Below, piece by piece: positions 1 to 8,097 of a DNA stretch of 64,000 bases; the stretch's first letter is position 1, and every line of letters starts with the position of its first letter. The stretch is from Streptomyces radicis (GTDB lineage Bacteria > Actinomycetota > Actinomycetes > Streptomycetales > Streptomycetaceae), in assembly GCF_003626575.1 (NCBI RefSeq), contig NZ_RBDY01000002.1:248001-312000 (forward strand), in the 5' to 3' direction. The position numbers were made by a program, and so were the translations under genes. The notes below the pieces were generated by a model that worked only from the letters and a program-made list of their open reading frames with translations, ran no database searches and was not told the origin of the DNA.

Positions 1-1068
1 TGGGGGCTGGGCGACGGGCCGGTCGAGCTGGCCGTCGAGTCGGTGCACGCCAAGCCCGCGGCGGCGCTCGCGACGATCTTCGCGAACGCCGATGTGCACG
101 TGTACGCGGACGGGTTGATGAGCTACGGGCCGACGCGCGACCGGCTGTCCCCCGACACGTCGATCCGTATCCAGCGGCTGCTGCACCTCGATCTGGTGCC
201 CGGCCTCCGCCCTTTGCTGCTCGCCGAGCACCAGGTGCCCGCCGAGGTCGTGCCGAACGACGCCTTCCGCGCGGTCCTCGACGAGATCAGCGCGCAGCAC
301 GAGCCCGCGGTGGCGCCCGACGCGGACGGGGTCCCCGAGGGGAAGCCCGCGGTGATCCTCGGCCAGTACCTCGCGGCGATCGACATCCTCAGCGTGCGCG
401 AGGAGGAGGCCCTGCACGAGCGGATGCTGCGCGGGGCGGCGGCGGCCGGGTTCCGCACGGTGGTGTTCAAGCCGCACCCGACGGCGCCCGCGCAGTACTC
501 GCGCGTGCTGGAGAAGGCGGCGGCCGAGGCGGGCGTCAGGCTGACCGTCCTCGACACCCCGATGCTGGCGGAGACGGTCTTCGACCACCTCGATCCCGGC
601 CTTGTGGTGGGCTGCTTCTCGACGGCGATGCTGACGGCCTCGGTGTACTACGGGGTGCCGATCGCGCGCGTCGGGACGGGGCAGCTGCTGGAGAAGATCA
701 AGCCCTACCAGAACAGCAACCGCATCCCGCTCACCATCGTCGACGCGCTGGTCCCCGACCTGGAGAAGAAGAAGGCGGGGGAGGTCGTCACGCGACGGCC
801 CGACGTCGCCGCGTCGGTGGAGCCGCTGGTGCGAACGGTCGGCTTCTGCATGCAGGCCAAGACGAACCCCGGCCTGCGCGGCGAGGCCGAGGCATGGCTC
901 ACCGCGAACCTGAACGACGCCACCCGCCGCTACTTCAAACGCGCCCGCCTGACGGCCCTGGCCCTCCCCGGCGGCTTCGCCTCGGGAATCACCCGCCAAC
1001 TCCCCGGCGGAAGCGCGGCCCTGAGAATCGCCCGAAAGGTCAGGAAGGCAACACTCCGCAACAAGTGA
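1..1068 (+). CDS. Polysialyltransferase-family glycosyltransferase, 5'-truncated by window edge
   Basis: The reading frame is open from the first base, so the N-terminus lies outside the window; a GTG at 43 is probably internal. The visible 355 codons resemble the alpha-2,8-polysialyltransferase family (A-2_8-polyST), which in actinomycetes builds or caps cell-surface glycans using a CMP-sugar donor. Visible family marks are an acidic patch with VYADGLMSYGP near the start, the HP motif in FKPHPT, and the Ser-rich motif GCFSTAMLTAS that binds the donor in bacterial sialyltransferases. The C-terminus is basic and Ala/Arg-rich with no membrane segment, so the enzyme is probably cytoplasmic or peripheral. 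Partner sugar-activation genes would lie upstream, outside the window. The family call is good; the actual sugar substrate is unknown. Confidence 0.75.
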   Translation, partial: WGLGDGPVELAVESVHAKPAAALATIFANADVHVYADGLMSYGPTRDRLSPDTSIRIQRLLHLDLVPGLRPLLLAEHQVPAEVVPNDAFRAVLDEISAQHEPAVAPDADGVPEGKPAVILGQYLAAIDILSVREEEALHERMLRGAAAAGFRTVVFKPHPTAPAQYSRVLEKAAAEAGVRLTVLDTPMLAETVFDHLDPGLVVGCFSTAMLTASVYYGVPIARVGTGQLLEKIKPYQNSNRIPLTIVDALVPDLEKKKAGEVVTRRPDVAASVEPLVRTVGFCMQAKTNPGLRGEAEAWLTANLNDATRRYFKRARLTALALPGGFASGITRQLPGGSAALRIARKVRKATLRNK

Positions 1069-1746
1069 CGCTGCGCTGGCCTGGCCGTTGGGGTGCGGCG
1101 GATGTCGCTGCGCTGGCCTGGCAGTGGGTAACGCTGCGCTGGACAGGCAGTGGACGGTGCTGCGCACGGCAGGGTGCACGAGGAACGCTGCGCTGGCCGG
1201 GCCACAGGTAACGCTGCGCTGGGCAGGTAGTGGGCGGTGCTGCGCACGGCAGGGCGCACCTTGGGTGCGGTGCCTGCTGCGCTCCGCGCCGGTGAACAAA
1301 GGCGGCCCGGTGCTGCGCACGCACAGTGGCAAGCCACCTGACCCAGCAGGCAACGGCGCTCCGGGCAACCAACCCGGGCGGTACCGCGCACCGCAGGGCG
1401 CACCAAGAACGCTGCGCTGGCCAGGTAGTTGGCGGTGCTGCGCACCGCAGGGCGCACCTTGGGCGCAGTGAACAACGCGCGAGCCGTCGCCGCATCACGG
1501 CGGACCCGGCCAACGGCCCGGTACCGCGCACCGCAGGGCGCAGCTTGGCGCGGTGCCCGCTGCGCTCCGCGCCGGTGAACAACGCGCGGCTCACCGCCGC
1601 ACGGCGGCGGCCCGTGCTCCGCACGCACAGTGGCAATCCGGGTCAGCGGCCCGAGCACTCTGCGGCGGCCCGTCACTTGGTGTGGCACCGCGTCGGCGGG
1701 CAATTCGACGTGCGGGGTAACGCTGCCGCGCGCTGTCGTGCGGCGC
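1069..1746. repeat. Repeat island 1 between convergent genes
   Basis: No gene is supported in these 678 bases. A short unit, AACGCTGCGCTGGCC with variants, recurs at about 1067, 1104, 1129, 1188, 1210 and 1408. A second unit, GCGCACCGCAGGGCGCACC, recurs at about 1238, 1388, 1440 and 1527. A third, TGCTGCGCTCCGCGCCGGTGAACAA, occurs near 1275 and 1558. Every frame is open for long stretches because the repeats lack stop codons, but the translations are low-complexity Arg/Ala/Cys strings. The unit AACGCTGCGCTGG also appears once at about 27912, at the start of repeat island 2. Confidence 0.8.
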
Positions 1747-2565
1747 TCAGGTGGACGGGGTGGCCAGCGCAGCGTCACGTCTCGCTGTGATCACCGTTGT
1801 CGACGTCGCGCTCACCAGGGTCACCGTCGGGGTCAGGCCCGCCGTCCTGATCGCCCGTTCCGCCGCGGGGGCCTGGGCCGGGGTCGTCTCGGTCAGGGCG
1901 TGGCCCGTCGGGGACAGCCAGGTGGCCGCCTCTCCCATCACGCGGCGCAGGAGCGTCAGGCCGTCGGGGCCGCCGTCCAGGGTGGGGTGGGGCTCGTGGT
2001 CGCGGGCCTCGGCGGGGAGCAGGGGGATCTCCGCGGTGGGGACATAGGGGACGTTGGCCGTCAGGATGTCGATCCGGCCGCGCAGCGTCCGGGGGAGGGC
2101 GGCGAAGAGGTCGCCCTCGTGGACCTGGGCGCCGGTGGCGGCGAGGTTGCGGCGGGCGCAGCGGACCGCGGCCGGGTCGCGGTCGGCCGCGTGCAGCTCG
2201 CGGGGGGTGAGCGCCGCGGCCAGGGCCGCGGCGATCGCGCCCGAGCCGCAGCACAGGTCCACGATCACCGGGCGCTCGGGGGCCAGCGCGATCGCGCGGT
2301 CCACGAGCGCCTCCGTGCGGCGCCTCGGCACGAACACCCCCGGCTCGACGGCGATCCGCAGGCCGTGGAACGCGGCCCAGCCGAGGACCTGTTCCAGGGG
2401 GTGGCCCGCCGCCCGCCGCTCGACCATGGTGGCGAGCCGCTCCGGCGTGCGGGCCTCCTCGATCAGCAGCCGCGCCTCCTCATCGGCGAAGACGCAGCCC
2501 GCGGCGCGCAGCCGCGCGGCGACCTCCCTCAGCCCAGCCAGCGCCGCAGCCCCAGCTTCCCCCAC
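1747..2565 (-). CDS. PrmC/HemK-related protein N5-glutamine methyltransferase
   Basis: This is a SAM-dependent methyltransferase of the PrmC-related family common in actinobacteria; PrmC itself methylates the Gln of the GGQ motif in release factors, and the target of this paralogue is unknown. It shows an N-terminal helical domain (EEARLLIEEA...PLEQVLGWAAF, FVPRRRTEALV), SAM motif I VDLCCGSGAIA near residue 115, and the substrate-Gln motif NVPYVPT, a known variant of NPPY. The GTG at 2565 is chosen because it gives the full N-terminal helix. It overlaps the 3' end of the upstream acyltransferase gene by 37 bases, so the two are probably co-transcribed and translationally linked. About 272 residues, normal for the family. 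The start is less certain than the family. Confidence 0.8.
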   Translation of the reverse strand: MGEAGAAALAGLREVAARLRAAGCVFADEEARLLIEEARTPERLATMVERRAAGHPLEQVLGWAAFHGLRIAVEPGVFVPRRRTEALVDRAIALAPERPVIVDLCCGSGAIAAALAAALTPRELHAADRDPAAVRCARRNLAATGAQVHEGDLFAALPRTLRGRIDILTANVPYVPTAEIPLLPAEARDHEPHPTLDGGPDGLTLLRRVMGEAATWLSPTGHALTETTPAQAPAAERAIRTAGLTPTVTLVSATSTTVITARRDAALATPST

Positions 2566-3650
2566 AGCAGGCTGACGCCGTAGGACAGCACGGCGGTCAT
2601 GGCGAACATCGCGAGCAGCATCACGCCCGAGACGAGCGGGCCGCCGTCGGCGTCCACCCAGCGCTTGACCAGCTCCTCGACGAAGAACACGTGCACCATG
2701 TACGCGCCCATCGCCGCACCGGCGAGCTTCGTCAGACGTGGGCGCCACCGCTCGGGGACGCGCACGCGGCTGACCAGCATCAGCAGGCTGAAGGTGAGGA
2801 TCGCGACAAACGGGTGCGCGTTGGGGATGACGTAGTGGACCTGGGTGTCCCAGTAGACGACCCCGATGCCGGAGACGACCATCAGCGGGACCATCAGCCA
2901 GCGTCCGCGCCGGGAGAGGCCGCCCGGCAGCGCGAACAGCATGGCGCCGATCACGGCGTAGACCACGGAGTAGGTGCCGAAGCCCCAGCCGACCGTCGGG
3001 GCGGACCAGTCGGTGAACTCGCTCACGGTGGCGAGGATGTGCGGCAGCGTCGCCACGACGAGCAGCGCGGCCCCCAGGCCCCAGGGGCGCTGGCCCGAGC
3101 GGATCAGGACGATGAACGCCAGGGCCATGATGATCGGGATGTACGCGTACAGGAACCACAGGTGGTACGCGGGCCGCACCGAGCCGAAGATCGCGTCCAC
3201 GCCGAGCTCGGTCATCGGCTGGTCGTTGGTGTCGCGCAGCCAGGCCCAGGCGAGATAGGCGGCCGTCCAGACGTACAGCGGGAGCCCGTTGCGGATGATC
3301 CGCTGCCACATGCGGGCGCTGTCCCGTGGCGGGGCGCCCATCAGCACGGCCCAGCCCGCCATGGCGAAGAACATCGGGACCGCGAACTGGTTGAGCCCGT
3401 CGGCTATGTGGCCCGCCCAGTACGCGCTCGGACCGTTCTCCTCCTCGCGGTCGACGGCGAGGATGAACGCGCCCGCGACATGGCCGAGGATGACGGCGCA
3501 CGAGCAGATGAGCCGCATCAGGTCGATGTCGAACCGGTGCTCGTTGACCGGGGCGGCGGCGGCGCGGGGCTCGGGGACCGGGGTGAGCGTGTCCTTGTCG
3601 GTGGGCGCGCCGGTCTCCGGGGTCGCTAGGGGTGCGCTGTTGGTGGGCAT
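2529..3650 (-). CDS. Acyltransferase family 3 integral membrane protein
   Basis: A 373-residue membrane O-acyltransferase of the Acyl_transf_3 (OafA-like) type, which moves acyl groups from acyl-CoA onto surface sugars or lipids. A Pro/Ala-rich cytoplasmic N-terminus of about 40 residues precedes the family signature FDIDLMRLICSCAVILGHVAG, with the conserved His in TM1. About ten hydrophobic segments follow, including FFAMAGWAVLMG with the R-rich loop RMWQRIIRNG after it. It heads a two-gene unit with the PrmC-like gene, which overlaps its last codons. With the polysialyltransferase-like gene on the other side of the repeat island it may belong to a surface-glycan locus, but that link is only positional. 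Confidence 0.82.
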   Translation of the reverse strand: MPTNSAPLATPETGAPTDKDTLTPVPEPRAAAAPVNEHRFDIDLMRLICSCAVILGHVAGAFILAVDREEENGPSAYWAGHIADGLNQFAVPMFFAMAGWAVLMGAPPRDSARMWQRIIRNGLPLYVWTAAYLAWAWLRDTNDQPMTELGVDAIFGSVRPAYHLWFLYAYIPIIMALAFIVLIRSGQRPWGLGAALLVVATLPHILATVSEFTDWSAPTVGWGFGTYSVVYAVIGAMLFALPGGLSRRGRWLMVPLMVVSGIGVVYWDTQVHYVIPNAHPFVAILTFSLLMLVSRVRVPERWRPRLTKLAGAAMGAYMVHVFFVEELVKRWVDADGGPLVSGVMLLAMFAMTAVLSYGVSLLWGKLGLRRWLG

Positions 3651-3839
3651 GGGATCCGATCGCTGGTCGGTACAGGCGTGGCAGCGCCGGCGCCGGACCT
3701 GGCTCCGGAGTCCGTTGCTCGGGCACTTCTAGCCGCCTGGGGCCAACAGGCCGCCGCGTCGAGGTATCCGCGGGGTGAACTCCTGGGAACCGGCCGGTGC
3801 GGGCCGAGGCCGGGTCGGTGTCCTTCGGGCCTTCCTCCG

Positions 3840-4562
3840 TCAGGACGCTTCCGACAGGATCTCATCCAAGCTGGTCTCCCTGGGCCCGGGGAAGTCAGGG
3901 GACGGCGTGAACGCGGCTTGGAACGCAGCCGTGACCGCACCGGCCATCTCGCGCAGGGTGCTGAAGATCCAGACGCCGCTGAGGCGCTCGGGCACGCCGA
4001 CCCCGTGGGCGTCGATCCCCGCGGCGTCGCACAGCGCGAGCGCCCTGCGTATGTGGAACTCCTGGGAGACGAGCAGCGCGTCGGTGACGCCGAAGACGGA
4101 GCGGGCGCGCGCGCAGGAGTTCCATGTGTTGAAGCCCGCGTGGTCGGTGACGATGCGGTCGGCGGGGATGTCGCCGGTCTCCATCAGGTAACGCCGCATG
4201 GCGTCCGGCTCGTTGTAGTCGTCCGTGCTGTTGTCGCCGGTGACGAGGAGGGCCTGGGTGCGCCCCGAGTGGTACAGCTCAGCGGCGGTGTCGAGGCGGT
4301 GGGCGAGCCACTGGGAGGGCTCGCCGTCCGGGCGCAGGCCCGCGCCGAAGACGACGGTCACGGGCGCGGAGGGCGCGCTTCCCACCGTGTGCACGCGCCC
4401 GTCGGTGGTCACGTGGAGCCACGCGGACGGCAGCAGCGCGGCGACGCTGAGCAGCATGAACGCCTGGAGCGCCCGGCGCTTGCCGCGAACGGTGCGCGGC
4501 ATGCGGGGCCTGGCGGCGGCCAGGACGCGCCGTACCCGCGAAGGAGACTCGGTGAGTTGCAC
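3840..4562 (-). CDS. SanA/YdcF (DUF218, ElyC) family envelope protein
   Basis: A 240-residue protein with one N-terminal membrane anchor (about residues 30-50, ALQAFMLLSVAALLPSAWLH) and an outward-facing DUF218 domain. Family marks are VFGAGLRPDG, LAHRLDTAAELYHSGRTQALLVTGDN, AMRRYLMETGDIPADRI and the stretch NTWNSCARARSVFG followed by LLVSQEFHIRRAL. Enterobacterial SanA and ElyC affect envelope permeability and lipid-carrier metabolism; the biochemical role in actinobacteria is not established. The GTG at 4562 is the only start giving a complete anchor, though no strong ribosome site precedes it. It diverges from the TauE-like gene at 4673. Confidence 0.8.
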   Translation of the reverse strand: MQLTESPSRVRRVLAAARPRMPRTVRGKRRALQAFMLLSVAALLPSAWLHVTTDGRVHTVGSAPSAPVTVVFGAGLRPDGEPSQWLAHRLDTAAELYHSGRTQALLVTGDNSTDDYNEPDAMRRYLMETGDIPADRIVTDHAGFNTWNSCARARSVFGVTDALLVSQEFHIRRALALCDAAGIDAHGVGVPERLSGVWIFSTLREMAGAVTAAFQAAFTPSPDFPGPRETSLDEILSEAS

Positions 4563-4672
4563 ACCGTGAACACGTGCGACGCCGATGCGGAGTTCCCCGA
4601 GGGGCGCGTGCCGTGATGGGATGATGGTATGTCTTTGCGCCGTTCACGCCCCCGTCCCGCGGCCCCGCCCCC

Positions 4673-5476
4673 GTGACCGGGTTCGAGCTGAGCGCCGCCG
4701 ACCTGGTGGTGCTCGCGGTCGGCGCGGTGCTCGTGGGGTTCGCCAAGACGGCGATCGGGGGCGTCGCGGCCATCAGCGTCGCGCTTTTCGCCACCGCGCT
4801 CCCGGCGCGCGAGTCCAGCGGCGCGCTCCTGCCGATGCTGATCGTGGGCGACCTGCTGGCCGTGCGCGCCTACCGGCGGCACGCGGACTGGTCGGTGCTG
4901 TGGCGGCTGTTCCCCTCGGTGGCGGTCGGGATCCTGGTCGGGGTGGTGTTCGTCGCGCGGGTCGACGACACGGTGATGCGCCGCACGATCGGTGCCCTGC
5001 TGCTCGCCGTGGTCAGCGTCCACCTGTGGCAGCGCCGACGCCGCGGGCGGCGGGCCGAGCAGGGGCGAGCCGAGGAAGGGCGGACCGATGAGAAGCGGCC
5101 CGCGGAGCAACGGGTGGGCGGGGGCGGCCCGTTGCTGGCGTTCGGCTATGGCCTGCTGGCCGGGTTCACGACGATGGTGGCCAACGCGGGCGGCGCGGTC
5201 ATGGCGCTCTACCTGCTGGCCGCGGGCTTCCCGATGCTGCGCTTCCTCGGCACCGGCGCGTGGTTCTTCCTGATCGTCAACGTCTTCAAGGTGCCCTTCA
5301 GCGTGGGCCTGGGGCTGATCACCGTTGACTCGCTCTCGCTCAACGCCCTGCTGCTCCCCGCCCTGGCCGTGGGCGCCTTCATCGGCCGGGCCAGCGTGCA
5401 CCGCCTCAACCAGAAGCGTTTCGAACGCCTGGTGCTCGGCTTCACTGCCGCGTCCGCGCTCAACCTCCTGCGTTGA
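4673..5476 (+). CDS. TauE/SafE family membrane exporter
   Basis: A 267-residue polytopic membrane protein of the sulfite exporter TauE/SafE (DUF81) family. Two similar halves are visible: an N-terminal half with VGFAKTAIGGVAAISVALFA and a C-terminal half with GLLAGFTTMVANAGGAVMALYLL, where FAKT.IGG and T.VANAGG are the family's repeated signature. A charged cytoplasmic loop (RRRRGRRAEQGRAEEG) joins the halves. The substrate is uncertain; members export sulfite, sulfoacetate or other small anions. Translation starts at GTG 4673. A short GC-rich palindromic stretch after the stop (about 5475-5515) may end transcription from both sides of this convergent pair. Confidence 0.85.
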   Translation: MTGFELSAADLVVLAVGAVLVGFAKTAIGGVAAISVALFATALPARESSGALLPMLIVGDLLAVRAYRRHADWSVLWRLFPSVAVGILVGVVFVARVDDTVMRRTIGALLLAVVSVHLWQRRRRGRRAEQGRAEEGRTDEKRPAEQRVGGGGPLLAFGYGLLAGFTTMVANAGGAVMALYLLAAGFPMLRFLGTGAWFFLIVNVFKVPFSVGLGLITVDSLSLNALLLPALAVGAFIGRASVHRLNQKRFERLVLGFTAASALNLLR

Positions 5477-5509
5477 ACGGCCCATTCACCGGCACGGTCA
5501 ACGGCCCGT

Positions 5510-6337
5510 TCACCCCAGCGCCTCCTCCACGCGCGACCGCATCCCGGCCAGCGCGTCGGTCGCCAGGGCCTCATCGGCCGGGCCGCGGACGGAGACGCCG
5601 ACGATCACCGAGCCGATGCGGTCCACCGCCCAGGTGTAGGGGTGCGGGCCTCCGTCCGCGTCGCTCGTGTACTGCCCGGTCTCGACCACGTGGTCGTCCG
5701 CGGAGTTCTGGCCGCGCACCCCGGCGGCGCTGCCGAACGACGACAGGCCCGTGACGTACTCGCCGCGCCCCAGCTGCTGGTCGGGGCAGCGCAGCGCCTC
5801 CTCGAGTGTGGTCGTCACCTCGCGGTCGGCGCTCTCCACGCTCGCGTGCACCGTGACCACGAGCGTCACCCGAACGGGTGGCTCACCGTCGGCGCCAGGC
5901 GCCTCGGCGTAGCGCGAGAGGCTGCTGAGCACGCCGTCGGGCAGCGGCTCGCGCTGCCAGGCGCACGCGTCGTCGAGCACGGCCCAGGTCCCCGGGTCGC
6001 TCTCGTACGGCGTCGCGGCCACGAAGCCGTCGCCGAGCGCCGCCGGGTCAGGCGCGATCACGGCGGCAAGGGCCCGCGCCCCGGCCGCGTCCCGCGGCAG
6101 CTTGGCGGGGTCGGCGGCGAAGTCGTAGCCGTCGGCGCTCGGTGAAGCGGTACCGTTCACCGCGCCGTCGTCGCCCGCGGCGGGCGGCGGGCCCTCGGAC
6201 CCCGAACAACCGCCGAGCGTCAGGGACAACGCCACGGCAAGCCCCGCGGTGAGCCCTCTTCCCAGCACGGACATCCCCGGCACGGACACCCCCAGCACAG
6301 ACACCGCCCGCGATCGGACGCGCGGGACGCGCGACAT
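5510..6337 (-). CDS. Predicted lipoprotein of unknown function
   Basis: A secreted lipoprotein: a basic N-terminus, a hydrophobic core (GLTAGLAVALSLTLGG) and a lipobox ending LGGC, followed by a Gly/Ser/Pro/Asp linker and a roughly 210-residue domain. The mature part has paired cysteines (DDACAWQ and LRCPDQQ) and a final alternating strand region, loosely like extracytoplasmic sensor domains such as the PknH-C fold, but the match is weak. The start is ambiguous: ATG 6337, GTG 6367 and ATG 6274 are all in frame. The codons between 6337 and 6274 contain a threefold imperfect repeat (VSVLG, VSVPG, MSVLG), so ATG 6274 would give the most normal signal peptide. It diverges from the DNA ligase gene. 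Confidence 0.6.
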   Translation of the reverse strand: MSRVPRVRSRAVSVLGVSVPGMSVLGRGLTAGLAVALSLTLGGCSGSEGPPPAAGDDGAVNGTASPSADGYDFAADPAKLPRDAAGARALAAVIAPDPAALGDGFVAATPYESDPGTWAVLDDACAWQREPLPDGVLSSLSRYAEAPGADGEPPVRVTLVVTVHASVESADREVTTTLEEALRCPDQQLGRGEYVTGLSSFGSAAGVRGQNSADDHVVETGQYTSDADGGPHPYTWAVDRIGSVIVGVSVRGPADEALATDALAGMRSRVEEALG

Positions 6338-6396
6338 CGTACGGCCGCGGAGGGCGCGAGGAGGCACGTTCGCGCGATCGGTCGCACGATGGAGGG

Positions 6397-7941
6397 GTGC
6401 TGCTCGCCGAAATCGCCCGGACCTCGCGCGAGGTCGCGGCCACCGCGGCGCGGACCGAGAAGGTCGCCGCGCTGGCCCGCCTCTTCCGCGACGCCGAGCC
6501 CGAAGAGGCGCCCGTCGTGATCACCTACCTCGCCGGTCGGCTGCCGCAGCGCCGCCTCGGCGTCGGCTGGCGCGCGCTGGCCGAGCGGCCGCCGCCGCTG
6601 ACCGCGCCCCGGCTGACCGTGCGGGACGCGGACGCGGCGTTGACCCGGGTCGCCGCCGTCTCGGGCGTGGGCGCGGACGCCGAACGCCGCAGGCTGATGG
6701 GCGCCCTGCTCGCCGAGGCGACCGAGGAGGAACAGGACTTCCTGGTGCGGCTCATCGGCGGCGAGCTGCGGCAGGGCGCGCTCGACGCTCCCCCGCAAGC
6801 GGGGGGACCCCCAGCCGTGGAAGGGCTGGCCGCCGCGGTCGGCGCCGCGCCCGACGACGTGCGGCGCGCGGTCATGCTGGGCGGCTCGCTCGGCGCGGTG
6901 GCCAGGGCGCTGCTGGCGCGGGGCGAGGCCGCGCTCGGCGAGTTCGCGCTGCGGGTGGGGCGGCCCGTGCTGCCGATGCTGGCGCGCGGCGCCAAGAACC
7001 TCGACGACGCGCTCGACAGGCTCGGCCCTTGCGTGATCGAGGAGAAGCTCGACGGCATCCGCGTCCAGGTCCACCGGGACGGCGACGACGTGCGGATCTG
7101 GACCAGGACGCTCGACGAGATCACCGAGCGCCTCCCCGAGGTGCGGGCCGCCGCGCGCGAACTGTCCGTCGGGCGCGCGGTGCTCGACGGTGAGGTCATC
7201 GCGCTCGACGAGAGCGGGCGGCCGCGCGCCTTCCAGGAGACGGCGGGGCGGGTCGGCTCGCTGCGCGGGACGCTGCCGCTCTCGCCCGTCTTCTTCGACC
7301 TGCTGACGGTCGAGGGCCGCGACCTGCTCGACCTGCCCATCGAGGAGCGCCACGCCGAGCTCGCCCGCGTCGCGCCCGAGGAGCGGCAGGTGCGGCGCCT
7401 CATGGCCAGGGAGCCGGACAGCGCGGAAACGCGCCGCGCCGCACGGGAGTTCGGCGAGGAGACCCTGGCGCGGGGTCAGGAGGGGCTGCTGCTCAAGGCG
7501 CTCGGCACCCCGTACAGCGCGGGGCGGCGCGGCGCGTCGTGGCTGAAGGTCAAGCCGGTGCACACCCTCGACCTGGTGGTGCTCGCCGCCGAGTGGGGGC
7601 ACGGGCGGCGCACGGGCTCGCTCTCCAACCTGCACCTGGGGGCGCGCACGGCTGACGGCTCGTTCGCGATGCTCGGCAAGACGTTCAAGGGCATGACCGA
7701 CGCCGTGCTCGCGTGGCAGACGGAACGCCTGCGCGAGTTGGCCGTGGACGACAGCGGCGGGGTGGTCACGGTGCGGCCCGAGCTGGTGGTGGAGGTTGCG
7801 TTCGACGGCGTGCAACGCTCGACGCGCTACCCCGCGGGCGTCACTCTACGGTTTGCGCGCCTCGTGCGCTACCGGCCGGACAAGACGCCTGACCAGGCCG
7901 ATTCCCTGGACGCCGTGCGCGCCTTGCGGACGAATGAGTAG
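6397..7941 (+). CDS. ATP-dependent DNA ligase (LigB-like)
   Basis: A 514-residue ATP-dependent DNA ligase that seals nicks by transferring AMP from the active-site lysine to the 5' phosphate. It is an accessory to the NAD-dependent LigA and is probably used in repair. Domain order is an N-terminal helical DNA-binding domain (about 1-190), the adenylation domain with motif I EEKLDGIRVQ (Lys217) and motif III DGEVIALD, motif IV (EEGLLLKA-like QEGLLLKALGTPY), motif V SWLKVKP, and the C-terminal OB fold ending RPELVVEVAFDGVQRSTRYPAGVTLRFAR. Length matches the mycobacterial LigB class. The frame carries an in-frame GC palindrome at 6790-6805, at a point in the N-terminal domain where LigB proteins appear to have none. 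Start is GTG 6397. Confidence 0.9.
   Translation: MLLAEIARTSREVAATAARTEKVAALARLFRDAEPEEAPVVITYLAGRLPQRRLGVGWRALAERPPPLTAPRLTVRDADAALTRVAAVSGVGADAERRRLMGALLAEATEEEQDFLVRLIGGELRQGALDAPPQAGGPPAVEGLAAAVGAAPDDVRRAVMLGGSLGAVARALLARGEAALGEFALRVGRPVLPMLARGAKNLDDALDRLGPCVIEEKLDGIRVQVHRDGDDVRIWTRTLDEITERLPEVRAAARELSVGRAVLDGEVIALDESGRPRAFQETAGRVGSLRGTLPLSPVFFDLLTVEGRDLLDLPIEERHAELARVAPEERQVRRLMAREPDSAETRRAAREFGEETLARGQEGLLLKALGTPYSAGRRGASWLKVKPVHTLDLVVLAAEWGHGRRTGSLSNLHLGARTADGSFAMLGKTFKGMTDAVLAWQTERLRELAVDDSGGVVTVRPELVVEVAFDGVQRSTRYPAGVTLRFARLVRYRPDKTPDQADSLDAVRALRTNE
6790..6810. repeat. In-frame GC palindrome inside the ligase gene
   Basis: CCCCCGC-AA-GCGGGGG forms a perfect 7-bp stem, followed at once by GGACCCCC. 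It is translated as APPQAGGPP within the ligase N-terminal domain. This hairpin-GGACCCCC pattern resembles a small palindromic element that I recall as widespread in Streptomyces genomes. Confidence 0.7.
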
Positions 7942-8097
7942 CGGAACCGTGTTTCCATCGTTATGGGGGGAGCCTCAACGTTCCGTCTCGTTGGCGCATC
8001 CTTATCCCTGAGGCCACTCACGTCCTCATAGGTCCACGTCCGCGAACGCACGGATCGATCGGGCCGATTCGATCTGCACCATCCAGGGGGAACACCG

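Noticed and set aside
930..1778. A 282-codon minus-strand frame over repeat island 1
   Set aside because: Product is Arg/Ala/Cys/Pro strings from short repeats; it runs antisense into the polysialyltransferase-like gene and has no family features.
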